34,031 nucleotides of DNA from an uncultured Nitrospirota bacterium (GTDB lineage: Bacteria > CG2-30-53-67), in the NCBI GenBank assembly GCA_945786985.1, contig CALZGC010000047.1, forward strand, positions 1 through 34,031, read 5' to 3'. The translations under genes were made by a program, and so were the position numbers. Positions 7,462 to 13,460 of this stretch are shown here, one piece after another. The notes under the pieces are model-generated. The model worked only from the letters and a program-made list of their open reading frames with translations, did not search any database and was not told where the DNA came from. Position 1 is the first letter of the stretch. Every line of letters begins with the position of its first letter.

Positions 7462-7786
7462 AACTGCCGCTCCTTTCGAGATGTAAACCAAGGGGACCGA
7501 TGGAATGCGCTGAAATGAAATCTGTTTATATTTTATGCGACCTTCGGTCAAACTGTCAATGAATGAAACGGGCCGGTTTCGCGCGTCTGCCGTTGGGGAG
7601 TCCCCACGCAAATGGGGCGAAAGGAAGGCGTCTTGGGGGGGTGTCTGTCCTCTGTCCTCTGTCCTCTGTCCTCTGTCCTCTGTCCTCTGTCCTCTGTCTT
7701 CCGTCTTCAGCCTTCAGCCTTCAACCTATGGCCGGGCCGGGCTCCGATGAACGGATGATGCAGGGCGGGACGTGCGAAGAAGGGGC
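7462..7786. other. 325-bp intergenic region upstream of the FG-GAP lipoprotein gene
   Basis: It holds the heptanucleotide array and the AAAGGAG ribosome-binding site of the lipoprotein gene. The stretch at 7510-7560 is AT-rich and is the likeliest promoter position, but I see no clear consensus boxes. Confidence 0.45.
7646..7722. repeat. Heptanucleotide microsatellite (TGTCCTC)n
   Basis: Seven perfect head-to-tail copies of TGTCCTC span 7646-7694, followed by four degenerate copies to 7722. The array lies between the rhodanese gene and the FG-GAP lipoprotein gene, about 185-260 bp upstream of the latter's start. Such repeats can change copy number by slippage; any effect on expression is speculative. 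Confidence 0.85.
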
Positions 7787-8251
7787 TCAACCCGGATATG
7801 GCGCCACGGGCAGCCCTTCGGCTTTCCAGCGGAGAATACCACCCGTCATGTGATAGACTTCCTCGAACCCGAGACGATCCATGAGCTTGAGAGTCCTGGC
7901 GCTGCGGCTTCCGACGGCACAATAGACCAGGTAAGTCCGCTTGCGATCGAGCCGTCGCAGCTGTTCCTCAAAATCGGGCGCGTGGTAGTCGAGATGCACC
8001 GCATTTTCGAGGATGCCTCTGGAGACTTCCCGGGCCGTTCGGACGTCAAGGATCACGAGATCCGCATCGCTCCCGTGCTTCTCGATCAGGGCCAGCGCCT
8101 GCCCGGGGGAGATACTCTCGATGACGGCGGCGCCCGCGGTGCCTTGGACAGCCCGGCTCCCCTGTTCGCCGCACCCCCCTGCTGCAAGCAAGGCCAGCAG
8201 CGTCAGCAACGCCAAACCGGCGTGCATCCGGCGGGCTCCATTTCTCGACAT
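7787..8251 (-). CDS. Rhodanese-domain lipoprotein
   Basis: This is a single-domain sulfurtransferase of 154 residues. The signal sequence ends in a lipobox around AAGGC (Cys27), so the protein should be lipid-anchored on the periplasmic side. The rhodanese fold follows: LDVR at about 68-71 and the active-site loop CAVGSRS with catalytic Cys111, a six-residue loop typical of single-domain rhodaneses that carry persulfide sulfur. It lies just downstream of a cytoplasmic TusA/TusBCD-like relay on the same strand. A periplasmic location makes direct sulfur exchange with that relay doubtful, and it may serve a separate periplasmic sulfide or polysulfide pool. The gap to the upstream tusA is about 120 bp, so it may have its own promoter. 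Confidence 0.85.
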   Translation of the reverse strand: MSRNGARRMHAGLALLTLLALLAAGGCGEQGSRAVQGTAGAAVIESISPGQALALIEKHGSDADLVILDVRTAREVSRGILENAVHLDYHAPDFEEQLRRLDRKRTYLVYCAVGSRSARTLKLMDRLGFEEVYHMTGGILRWKAEGLPVAPYPG

Positions 8252-8372
8252 CTTCAGTCTATCCTTCCTGCAAGCAACGCCGATTTACCATGCACTTCCG
8301 TGGCGTTCGGATGCAGCGGGTTCGCCGTTTCAACGGACGGTACGGCGTTTCTCCGAACCCGTTCGGCACCCG

Positions 8373-8621
8373 TCAGCGATTTCCCTTTCTCGTGATGATC
8401 TGCCAGTCTCCTTCGTTGATCCGGCTGACTTCGAGGATCTCGTTGCCTTCACTCTTGAGGGTGCGCGGCACATTCTCCGTCGCCGGCAGATGGTCGACGA
8501 TCACCTTCAGAACCTGTCCCGCCTTCATGGCCTCCAGGGCAAGCTTGGTCTTGACGAAGGTGTAGGGGCACACCTCCCCCTTGATATTGATCTCCTTGTC
8601 AATCTTGATCTCATCACTCAT
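8373..8621 (-). CDS. TusA-family sulfur carrier protein
   Basis: This 82-residue cytoplasmic protein has the TusA/SirA/YeeD fold signature: an N-terminal GEVCPYT motif with the sulfur-accepting Cys18 and the downstream VDHLPATENVP segment typical of the family. TusA-type proteins accept persulfide sulfur from a desulfurase or rhodanese and hand it to TusBCD/DsrEFH or other acceptors. It is the last cytoplasmic gene of the run of DsrE/F/H-like genes, about 30 bp after the DsrH-like gene and probably cotranscribed. The C-terminal half matches the family length. The acceptor pathway (tRNA thiolation, cofactor synthesis or dissimilatory sulfur transfer) cannot be decided from sequence. Confidence 0.88.
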   Translation of the reverse strand: MSDEIKIDKEINIKGEVCPYTFVKTKLALEAMKAGQVLKVIVDHLPATENVPRTLKSEGNEILEVSRINEGDWQIITRKGNR

Positions 8622-8651
8622 GCCATGAACCTCCCTGATCCCGGATCCTTG

Positions 8652-8912
8652 TCACCAGGAAACCACCGAGTCATACTCCAGAAGCATTCTCACGATATCA
8701 TCGTAGCCGACCATCTCGCCGCGAGGCTTCACGCCCCGTGCCGTCGCATCGTCGCGGCAGACGAAAAGCCCCGCTTCGTCCGCGGGCGGCGTCAAAACGG
8801 CATCCTGCAGGAGCAGGACGGCCACTTCGTTTTCCGCGGCCTGCCGCTGCCGTTGGACCATGTCGAAGGCGTAGACATCATTTGTTTTTCGAATGACGTG
8901 AAGGATTTTCAT
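8652..8912 (-). CDS. DsrH/TusB-like protein
   Basis: This 86-residue protein has the DsrH/TusB layout: an N-terminal beta strand MKILHVI, a hydrophobic VAVLLLQDAV segment, an xDDxxARGV motif and a C-terminal Ser-Trp like the Ala-Trp end of E. coli TusB. In TusBCD/DsrEFH hexamers this subunit packs with the TusC/DsrF and TusD/DsrE subunits. The early cysteine that is active in DsrH of sulfur oxidisers is absent; one cysteine lies in VCRDD. It follows the DsrF-like gene by 24 bp. The family call is fairly firm, the pathway is not. Confidence 0.75.
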   Translation of the reverse strand: MKILHVIRKTNDVYAFDMVQRQRQAAENEVAVLLLQDAVLTPPADEAGLFVCRDDATARGVKPRGEMVGYDDIVRMLLEYDSVVSW

Positions 8913-8936
8913 GCTTATCTTCTGATTAAAAGGCGA

Positions 8937-9281
8937 TTAAAAGGCCGCCACCCGATCGCTCTCGGCGAGAAGACGGGCAATCTCATCCCGATCCATCCGC
9001 TTCACCTCAAGGGCGGTCTCCGACATCCCCCGGGCCTCCAGCGATTCCTGCTCCGCAATCAGATCACAGTCAAACTCCCGAAGGGTTTCGATGTGGCGCT
9101 TCACCTCCGGGCCTTCGATCGTCTCGGGCGAACAGTCGCCCAGCAGATAGACCCCGTCCTCCGCAAAGACCACCCGCACTCGGTTGTCTCCGAGCACGAG
9201 CCCCAGGCTCATCCGCAGGGCTTCGGAAGCGATGGCCGAGTTGAAGGGGGAGCACCGGATGACGGTTGTCACGGTTTTCAA
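8937..9281 (-). CDS. DsrF/TusC-like DsrE-family protein
   Basis: This 114-residue DsrE-fold protein has an N-terminal strand, a SEALRMSLGL helix, the VRVVFAEDGVYLL strand-loop found in TusC/DsrF, and a C-terminal LLAESDRVAAF like the ends of other DsrE-family subunits. It lacks a conserved active-site cysteine in the TusD position, as expected for a structural C/F subunit. The start is TTG at 9281, supported by AAAGGGA seven bases upstream. It lies between the TusD-like and TusB-like genes (gap of 12 bp to the former), matching the order D-C-B in tus and E-F-H in dsr operons. Confidence 0.75.
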   Translation of the reverse strand: MKTVTTVIRCSPFNSAIASEALRMSLGLVLGDNRVRVVFAEDGVYLLGDCSPETIEGPEVKRHIETLREFDCDLIAEQESLEARGMSETALEVKRMDRDEIARLLAESDRVAAF

Positions 9282-9293
9282 AACAATTCCCTT

Positions 9294-9620
9294 TCAGATC
9301 AAAGCCAGGTAGGCGTCGGATTCCGCCACCATGGTGGCCAGGTCAAACTGGCCGCCGAATAGAACCCCGTCCTGCTTCGCCACCCCCCGCTGTTCGGCAT
9401 TGTGCGCGCAGACCACCACCTCGGCGCCCTGCGCCACCAGATTGTTGATGGTGGGGAGCATGACCTGGTAGACCCCGTCGCACATCAGAAATATCCGCAC
9501 CCGATGCCCCTGCCCGAGGGCCGCTTCCGTGAGGCGGACCAGGGACTGGGTGCTTCCGCTTTCGGGGCTGCCCATCAGCATGAAGGAGATCTGCGCTGCG
9601 CCTTCGCGTTTCTCTCTCAT
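9294..9620 (-). CDS. DsrE/TusD-like sulfur-transfer protein
   Basis: This 108-residue DsrE-family protein has an N-terminal FMLMGSPES segment, a VRIFLMCDGVY strand and VVVCAHNAEQRGV, in which Cys71 occupies the position of the persulfide-carrying cysteine of TusD/DsrE before the xxRG motif. It is thus the likely catalytic subunit of a TusBCD/DsrEFH-like complex with the next two genes. I place the start at the ATG at 9620 with GGGAG nine bases upstream; an in-frame TTG at 9629 would add three residues. Upstream lies a 130-bp spacer after the HesA-like gene. Confidence 0.8.
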   Translation of the reverse strand: MREKREGAAQISFMLMGSPESGSTQSLVRLTEAALGQGHRVRIFLMCDGVYQVMLPTINNLVAQGAEVVVCAHNAEQRGVAKQDGVLFGGQFDLATMVAESDAYLALI

Positions 9621-9759
9621 TACATCCAACTCCCTGTCGATTCAACGCCGCAGCAGGTGCACCCATGCGGGGCACCTGGCTCACCCAACCGCTCCACGGC
9701 TGCCGCCGGGCGGATCGCCCGAAGGCTCCATCGTAGAGATGGGGAAGCATCTTCCACCG

Positions 9760-10566
9760 TTAGAAGTTCACCCGGCAGAACTCTTCGTAGTCGATCAACT
9801 CCTTGATGGTGGGGTGATCGCCGCAGACGGGACACTCGGGATCCCGCCGGACCTTGATGGTCCGGAATTCCATCTCCAGAGCTTCATAGGAAAGGAGCCG
9901 CCCTTTGAGCAGGCTGCCCTCGTTCAGGATGATCTTCAGGATCTCCGTCGCCTGCAGAATGCCGATCATCCCGGGCAGCACCCCGAGGACACCGGCTTCC
10001 TCGCAGGAGGCGGTCATACCGGGCGGGGGCGGTTCCCGAAAGAGGCAGCGGTAACAAGGACCCTCCCCGGGGATGATGGTCATGACCTGCCCGTGAAACC
10101 GGAAGACCGCGCCGGTGGAGAGCGGTTTGCCCGAAAGGACGCAGGCATCGTTGACCAGATAACGCGTGGGGAAGTTGTCGGTTCCGTCCATGACCACGTC
10201 GTAATCCTTCAGGATGGGGAAGATGTTCTTCGAGGTCAGACGCTCCTGATGCGTCACCACCCGCACATCGGTGTTCAGTCCCTCAATGGTCTCCCGGGCC
10301 GACTGGCCCTTGTTCTTGCCGAGATCGGCCATGCTGTGGATGATCTGCCGCTGCAGGTTGCTCAGCTCTACCGTATCCCCGTCGACTACGCCGAGGGTTC
10401 CAACGCCAGCGGCCGCCAGGTAATAGGCCGCCGGAGCACCCAGACCGCCGGCGCCGACGAGCAGCACCCGGGCTTCATTGATCCGCTGCTGACCCGTGCC
10501 GCCCACTTCCGGCAGCAGGATGTGACGGCTGTATCTCTTGATGGCTTCTTCACTGAATTCGAACAT
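9760..10566 (-). CDS. HesA/MoeB/ThiF-family carrier-protein adenylyltransferase
   Basis: This 268-residue E1-like enzyme adenylates the C-terminal glycine of ThiS/MoaD-type carriers. The Rossmann glycine motif GAGGLGAP is at 38-45, the catalytic region DGTDNF at 127-132, and the zinc site is formed by CYRC (171-174) and CPVC (245-248). A cysteine at 188 before EEAGVLG matches the position of the conserved cysteine of ThiF-type members, which can bind carrier or sulfur. There is no C-terminal rhodanese domain, so sulfur must come from elsewhere; the neighbouring TusA/TusBCD-like proteins are candidates. It lies 23 bp downstream of a NIL-domain gene, and the only ThiS/MoaD-like carrier in the window is three genes upstream, its most likely substrate. 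Assignment to thiamin, molybdopterin or amino-acid sulfur metabolism is not decided by sequence. Confidence 0.88.
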   Translation of the reverse strand: MFEFSEEAIKRYSRHILLPEVGGTGQQRINEARVLLVGAGGLGAPAAYYLAAAGVGTLGVVDGDTVELSNLQRQIIHSMADLGKNKGQSARETIEGLNTDVRVVTHQERLTSKNIFPILKDYDVVMDGTDNFPTRYLVNDACVLSGKPLSTGAVFRFHGQVMTIIPGEGPCYRCLFREPPPPGMTASCEEAGVLGVLPGMIGILQATEILKIILNEGSLLKGRLLSYEALEMEFRTIKVRRDPECPVCGDHPTIKELIDYEEFCRVNF

Positions 10567-10589
10567 ATGCGCCTCGCCTCTCTCTAAAA

Positions 10590-10817
10590 CTACTCCGGCT
10601 TTTCATCCACGGTGATACCCAGGCTTTTCAAAAAATCGACCGCCCGCTGTACCTCCTCGGCCTTCCCCTGGATCTCCAGGAGGACCCACCCCTCCTTCTC
10701 CGTGACCATGGCCCGGAAGATGTTCGTCACCACGTCAAATTCGTTGCCCAACCGGTAGATCACGGGCTCCTGAATCATCTCTTCTGAAAAGGTCATGCTG
10801 ACCAATCGTTTGACCAT
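10590..10817 (-). CDS. NIL-domain protein 1
   Basis: This small protein of 75 residues consists of one NIL domain, a ferredoxin-like ligand-binding module related to the C-terminal domain of methionine ABC transporter ATPases. Visible features are the MTFSEEMIQEPVIYRLGNEF opening, the VVTNIFRA strand and the VLLEIQGKAEEVQRAVDFL strand-helix. I chose the ATG at 10817 (AGGGG nine bases upstream); upstream in-frame ATGs at 10826 and 10853 are possible. It is the second of two tandem NIL genes in the sulfur cluster. NIL proteins in such anaerobe clusters are associated with homocysteine or sulfide-assimilation genes, but the role here is inference. Confidence 0.75.
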   Translation of the reverse strand: MVKRLVSMTFSEEMIQEPVIYRLGNEFDVVTNIFRAMVTEKEGWVLLEIQGKAEEVQRAVDFLKSLGITVDEKPE

Positions 10818-10858
10818 GGTGTCCATCCCCTTCGGCCGACGGGCGTGCAACATCCCGC

Positions 10859-11095
10859 CTATTCCACCACATGCATCTCCACCCGTTCGACCTTCACCCC
10901 TTTGAGCTTCAGGTAATCGCTGGCCTTTTCGATCTCGGCCGGATCGCCTTCGAACTCCAGCCCCACCAGTCCGATTTCTTCCGTCACACTGGCACAGCGG
11001 ATATTCGTGATCACATCGAACTTGCGCCCCACCTCATAGATGAGCGGCTCCTTGATGAGGTTCTGGGGAAACGTCAGGTATACCTTGCGTTTCAT
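10859..11095 (-). CDS. NIL-domain protein 2
   Basis: This single NIL domain has 78 residues and is a diverged paralogue of the next gene: FPQNLIKEPLIYEVGRKFDV, then VITNIRCAS and VGLEFEGDPAEIEKASDYL. The start at 11095 follows the stop of the ThiS/MoaD-like gene by one base, with GGGAGG inside that gene's end, so the two are translationally coupled. The longer upstream frame overlaps the carrier gene and is not needed. The coupling suggests that it works with the carrier protein, perhaps as a sensor or docking subunit. No metal-binding motif is seen. Confidence 0.78.
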   Translation of the reverse strand: MKRKVYLTFPQNLIKEPLIYEVGRKFDVITNIRCASVTEEIGLVGLEFEGDPAEIEKASDYLKLKGVKVERVEMHVVE

Positions 11096-11096
11096 C

Positions 11097-11372
11097 TCAG
11101 CCTCCCGCAATGGCCGGGACAATCGACAGCGTGTCCCCGTCGTGCAGCTCCGTGTCGAGATCACTCAGGAACCGGATGTCCTCGTCATTCAGGTAGAGAT
11201 TCACAAACCTTCGAAGCCGGCCGTTCTCATCGCAGATCCGCTCCCTGATGCCGGCATACCGGTTCTCCAAATTCTCTATCATCTCCTGCACTGTCTTACC
11301 GTCCGCAGCGACCTCGGCCTGACCTTCCGTCAGGGACCGCAGGGGCGTCGGAATTCTTACCTTAACGGCCAT
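11097..11372 (-). CDS. ThiS/MoaD-like sulfur carrier protein
   Basis: This 91-residue beta-grasp protein begins MAVKVRIPTPLR, has the VQEMIENLENRYAGIRERI helix region and FVNLYLNDEDIRFL strands, and ends in IAGG with the C-terminal Gly-Gly needed for adenylation and thiocarboxylate formation. No residues follow the Gly-Gly, so no processing protease is needed, and none is seen in the window. The start was chosen at 11372 because GGAGGAG precedes it. Thiocarboxylated carriers of this type can donate sulfur in molybdopterin, thiamin or PLP-dependent amino-acid synthesis. Its place directly after a PLP enzyme gene favours the last option. Confidence 0.88.
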   Translation of the reverse strand: MAVKVRIPTPLRSLTEGQAEVAADGKTVQEMIENLENRYAGIRERICDENGRLRRFVNLYLNDEDIRFLSDLDTELHDGDTLSIVPAIAGG

Positions 11373-11415
11373 CTTCTCCTCCCTGGGAATTCGTTCATCA
11401 ACGACACTCCTTGTA

Positions 11416-12657
11416 TCATACCTGTGCCTCTTTTTCCACCAAAAGCGCTTCAAAGGAGGTCAGCTTTGCATCGATGAGGTGCTGCTCTGTCAATTCTCCG
11501 TGCAAGGCCTCCTGCGTCTTCAGTCCGTTCCCGGTGATGCAGATCACGATCGACTCATCCCGGGGGATCCGCCCCTGCTCGATCAGTTTCTTGGTCACCC
11601 CAACGGTCACCCCGCCTGCGGTCTCGGTGAAAATCCCTTCCGTCTCCGCCAGCAGCTTCATGGCCGCGATAATCTCCGCGTCCGTCACGTCTTCGCCCCA
11701 CCCGCCGGACTGGGTCATGGTCTGGATGGCATAGTAACCGTCAGCGGGATTGCCGATGGCCAGAGACTTGGCAATGGTCTTCGGCTTCACCGGTTTGAAA
11801 AGGTCCGTCTCATGCTTCACGGCCGTAACAATGGGAGAACACCCCGCCGCCTGGGCCCCATAAATGCGGGTCTTGGCGGCCTCGATCAACCCAAGCTGGG
11901 CGAATTCCTTGAAGGCCTTGTGCACCTTGGTAATGAGCGATCCTCCGGCCATGGGCACGACGATGTGCTGCGGCGTTCGCCAGCCGAGCTGTTCCGCGAT
12001 CTCAAAGGCGTAGGCCTTGGATCCTTCCGCGTAAAAAGGACGAATGTTGATGTTGACGAAGGCCCAGCAATACTTGTCCGCGATCTCGGTGCAGAGCCGG
12101 TTGACATCGTCATAAGTCCCCCGGACGGCCACGAGATTGGTGCCGAAAATCTGGGTCCCCAGCACCTTGCCCTGCTCCAGGTCCGAGGGAATGAAGATGT
12201 AGCTGTTCAGTCCGGCGGAGGCCGCACAGGCCGCCACTGCATTGGCAAGGTTTCCCGTGGAGGCACAGGCCACCGTGTCAAAACCGAACTCCCTGGCCTT
12301 GGAAACGGCAACGGCGACCACCCGGTCCTTGAACGAAAGGGTCGGATAACTGACGGCATCGTTCTTTACGTAGAGCTCGGATACCCCCAACGCACGGGCC
12401 AGATTGTCCGCCCGGACCAGCGGCGTAAAACCGACATCGTGCCCGACGGTGGGCGCTTCATCCAGGGGCAGCAGTTCCACATAGCGCCACATGTTGGGCA
12501 TCCGGGAAGCGATCAGCTCCCTGGAAAGGACCTTGCCGATCGCCTCGTAATCATAAACGACCTCCAGGGGTCCGAAACAAAACTCGCAGATATTGACAGG
12601 CTCCTTCGGATACTCCCGGGCGCACTCCCGACACTTCAAACCCTGCACATAACTCAT
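11416..12657 (-). CDS. Threonine-synthase-like PLP enzyme
   Basis: This 413-residue fold-type II PLP enzyme of the threonine synthase family starts with a zinc-ribbon-like extension (C9-x2-C12 and C24-x2-C27). The PLP lysine is K110 in LSFKDR, the phosphate-binding loop is near STGNLANA, and a glycine loop SITGNG-like segment (VICITGNG) lies near the C-terminus. Classical threonine synthase converts O-phosphohomoserine to threonine. Here the gene sits 43 bp before a ThiS/MoaD-like carrier, in a cluster of sulfur-transfer genes under an Rrf2 regulator. The enzyme may instead, or additionally, make a sulfur amino acid (homocysteine or cysteine) from a phosphorylated acceptor and thiocarboxylate sulfur. 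That alternative is inference; sequence alone does not exclude a plain threonine synthase. Confidence 0.85.
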   Translation of the reverse strand: MSYVQGLKCRECAREYPKEPVNICEFCFGPLEVVYDYEAIGKVLSRELIASRMPNMWRYVELLPLDEAPTVGHDVGFTPLVRADNLARALGVSELYVKNDAVSYPTLSFKDRVVAVAVSKAREFGFDTVACASTGNLANAVAACAASAGLNSYIFIPSDLEQGKVLGTQIFGTNLVAVRGTYDDVNRLCTEIADKYCWAFVNINIRPFYAEGSKAYAFEIAEQLGWRTPQHIVVPMAGGSLITKVHKAFKEFAQLGLIEAAKTRIYGAQAAGCSPIVTAVKHETDLFKPVKPKTIAKSLAIGNPADGYYAIQTMTQSGGWGEDVTDAEIIAAMKLLAETEGIFTETAGGVTVGVTKKLIEQGRIPRDESIVICITGNGLKTQEALHGELTEQHLIDAKLTSFEALLVEKEAQV

Positions 12658-12689
12658 TGCCGTTCCTTTCCTGCGCTGTCCCTGTTGTT

Positions 12690-12746
12690 AATGAGTTTCC
12701 AGATTGGAAACTCATTCGTTCCCTGATAATTTTCCATATGGGAACG
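12690..12746 (-). promoter_or_regulatory. Tandem dyads between rrf2 and the threonine-synthase-like gene (candidate Rrf2 operators)
   Basis: An 11-bp perfect inverted repeat AATGAGTTTCC-N5-GGAAACTCATT spans 12690-12716. A second dyad follows: TTTCCATATGGGAA at 12731-12744, within CGTTCCC/GGGAACG at 12717-12723 and 12740-12746. Both share a TTTCCA...TGGAAA-like core, with centres about 35 bp apart, upstream of the PLP-enzyme start. They may be operators for the neighbouring Rrf2 protein; the first could also form an RNA hairpin. Confidence 0.55.
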
Positions 12747-12748
12747 AG

Positions 12749-13192
12749 TTAAATCTGGTACGACCCCGTCTCCATATCCTGCGTCGCCCGCTCCCGTTCG
12801 CACATCTCCTCCAGCGTCACCGCACGCAGCGCATCCGCGATTTTGTCAGTGACCTCTCCCCAGATTTCACGGGTGACGCAACCGTAGGATCGCTTGCAAA
12901 ACTCCTCGTCGGTGGCGCAGTCCGTGAGCGATATGGGCCCCTCCAGAATCTCAATGATCTCATGGAGGGTTATCTCAGAGGGCGGCCGTGTGAGATGGTA
13001 TCCCCCGTGAGGCCCGCGGGTGCTCTTGACGAGCCCGGCCACACGCAGCGGTGTCACCAATTGCTCCAGATACTTCATGGAAACATCCTGCCGTTCCGAG
13101 ATCTCCCTGAGAAGCACCGGCCCATTTCCATAATTGAGGGCAAGATCGAGCATAAATCTGGTCCCGTAACGTCCTCTCGTCGATAACTTCAT
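12749..13192 (-). CDS. Rrf2-family transcriptional regulator with three cysteines
   Basis: This 147-residue Rrf2/IscR/CymR-type DNA-binding protein has the family N-terminus MKLSTRGRYGTR, a winged helix with ISERQDVSMKYLEQL as recognition region, and the wing RGPHGGYHL. Cysteines at 92, 99 and 105 (C-x6-C-x5-C) nearly match the iron-sulfur ligand spacing of IscR, so cofactor or redox sensing is likely. It heads the sulfur cluster and lies 91 bp before the PLP-enzyme gene, with tandem dyads in between. Rrf2 proteins such as CymR control cysteine and sulfur uptake in other bacteria; IscR controls iron-sulfur assembly. Context here favours control of the sulfur-transfer genes. Confidence 0.87.
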   Translation of the reverse strand: MKLSTRGRYGTRFMLDLALNYGNGPVLLREISERQDVSMKYLEQLVTPLRVAGLVKSTRGPHGGYHLTRPPSEITLHEIIEILEGPISLTDCATDEEFCKRSYGCVTREIWGEVTDKIADALRAVTLEEMCERERATQDMETGSYQI

Positions 13193-13247
13193 GGCCTGTT
13201 TTCGAAATTAACCGGGAGTAACTTATTATTCCTATCGATTTAGTAAA

Positions 13248-13281
13248 GTATAAAATTATACGATTTTGAAGTGTCTGTCAA
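13248..13281 (-). promoter_or_regulatory. Probable promoter and operator of rrf2
   Basis: On the minus strand TTGACA (13281-13276) and TATAAT (13260-13255) are both consensus boxes, with a 15-bp spacer that is short. A palindrome GTATAA-N2-TTATAC (13248-13261) overlaps the -10 and could be an autoregulatory operator. Confidence 0.5.
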
Positions 13282-13403
13282 GCTCTTTTTCCGTTGCGGA
13301 GTGTTTTTTGGTACGGGGTCCGGAGCGCTGATGCGACGAGGGGTGGGGTCTTTGGCGGTTGCAAGAAATGCGGCGACACAGCCCCGCCGCTCCCGGTTGA
13401 GCA

Positions 13404-13439
13404 AAAGAAAAGGGCAGGTTTGACCCTGCCCTTTTCTTT
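13404..13439 (-). terminator. Terminator of the giant surface-protein gene
   Basis: A 15-bp perfect stem, AAAGAAAAGGGCAGG (13404-13418) against 13425-13439, has a 6-base loop. The A-rich and T-rich ends allow termination in either direction. It lies just after the end of the large minus-strand gene. Confidence 0.8.
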
Positions 13440-13460
13440 CAATGACCTCACTTTGCGCGA

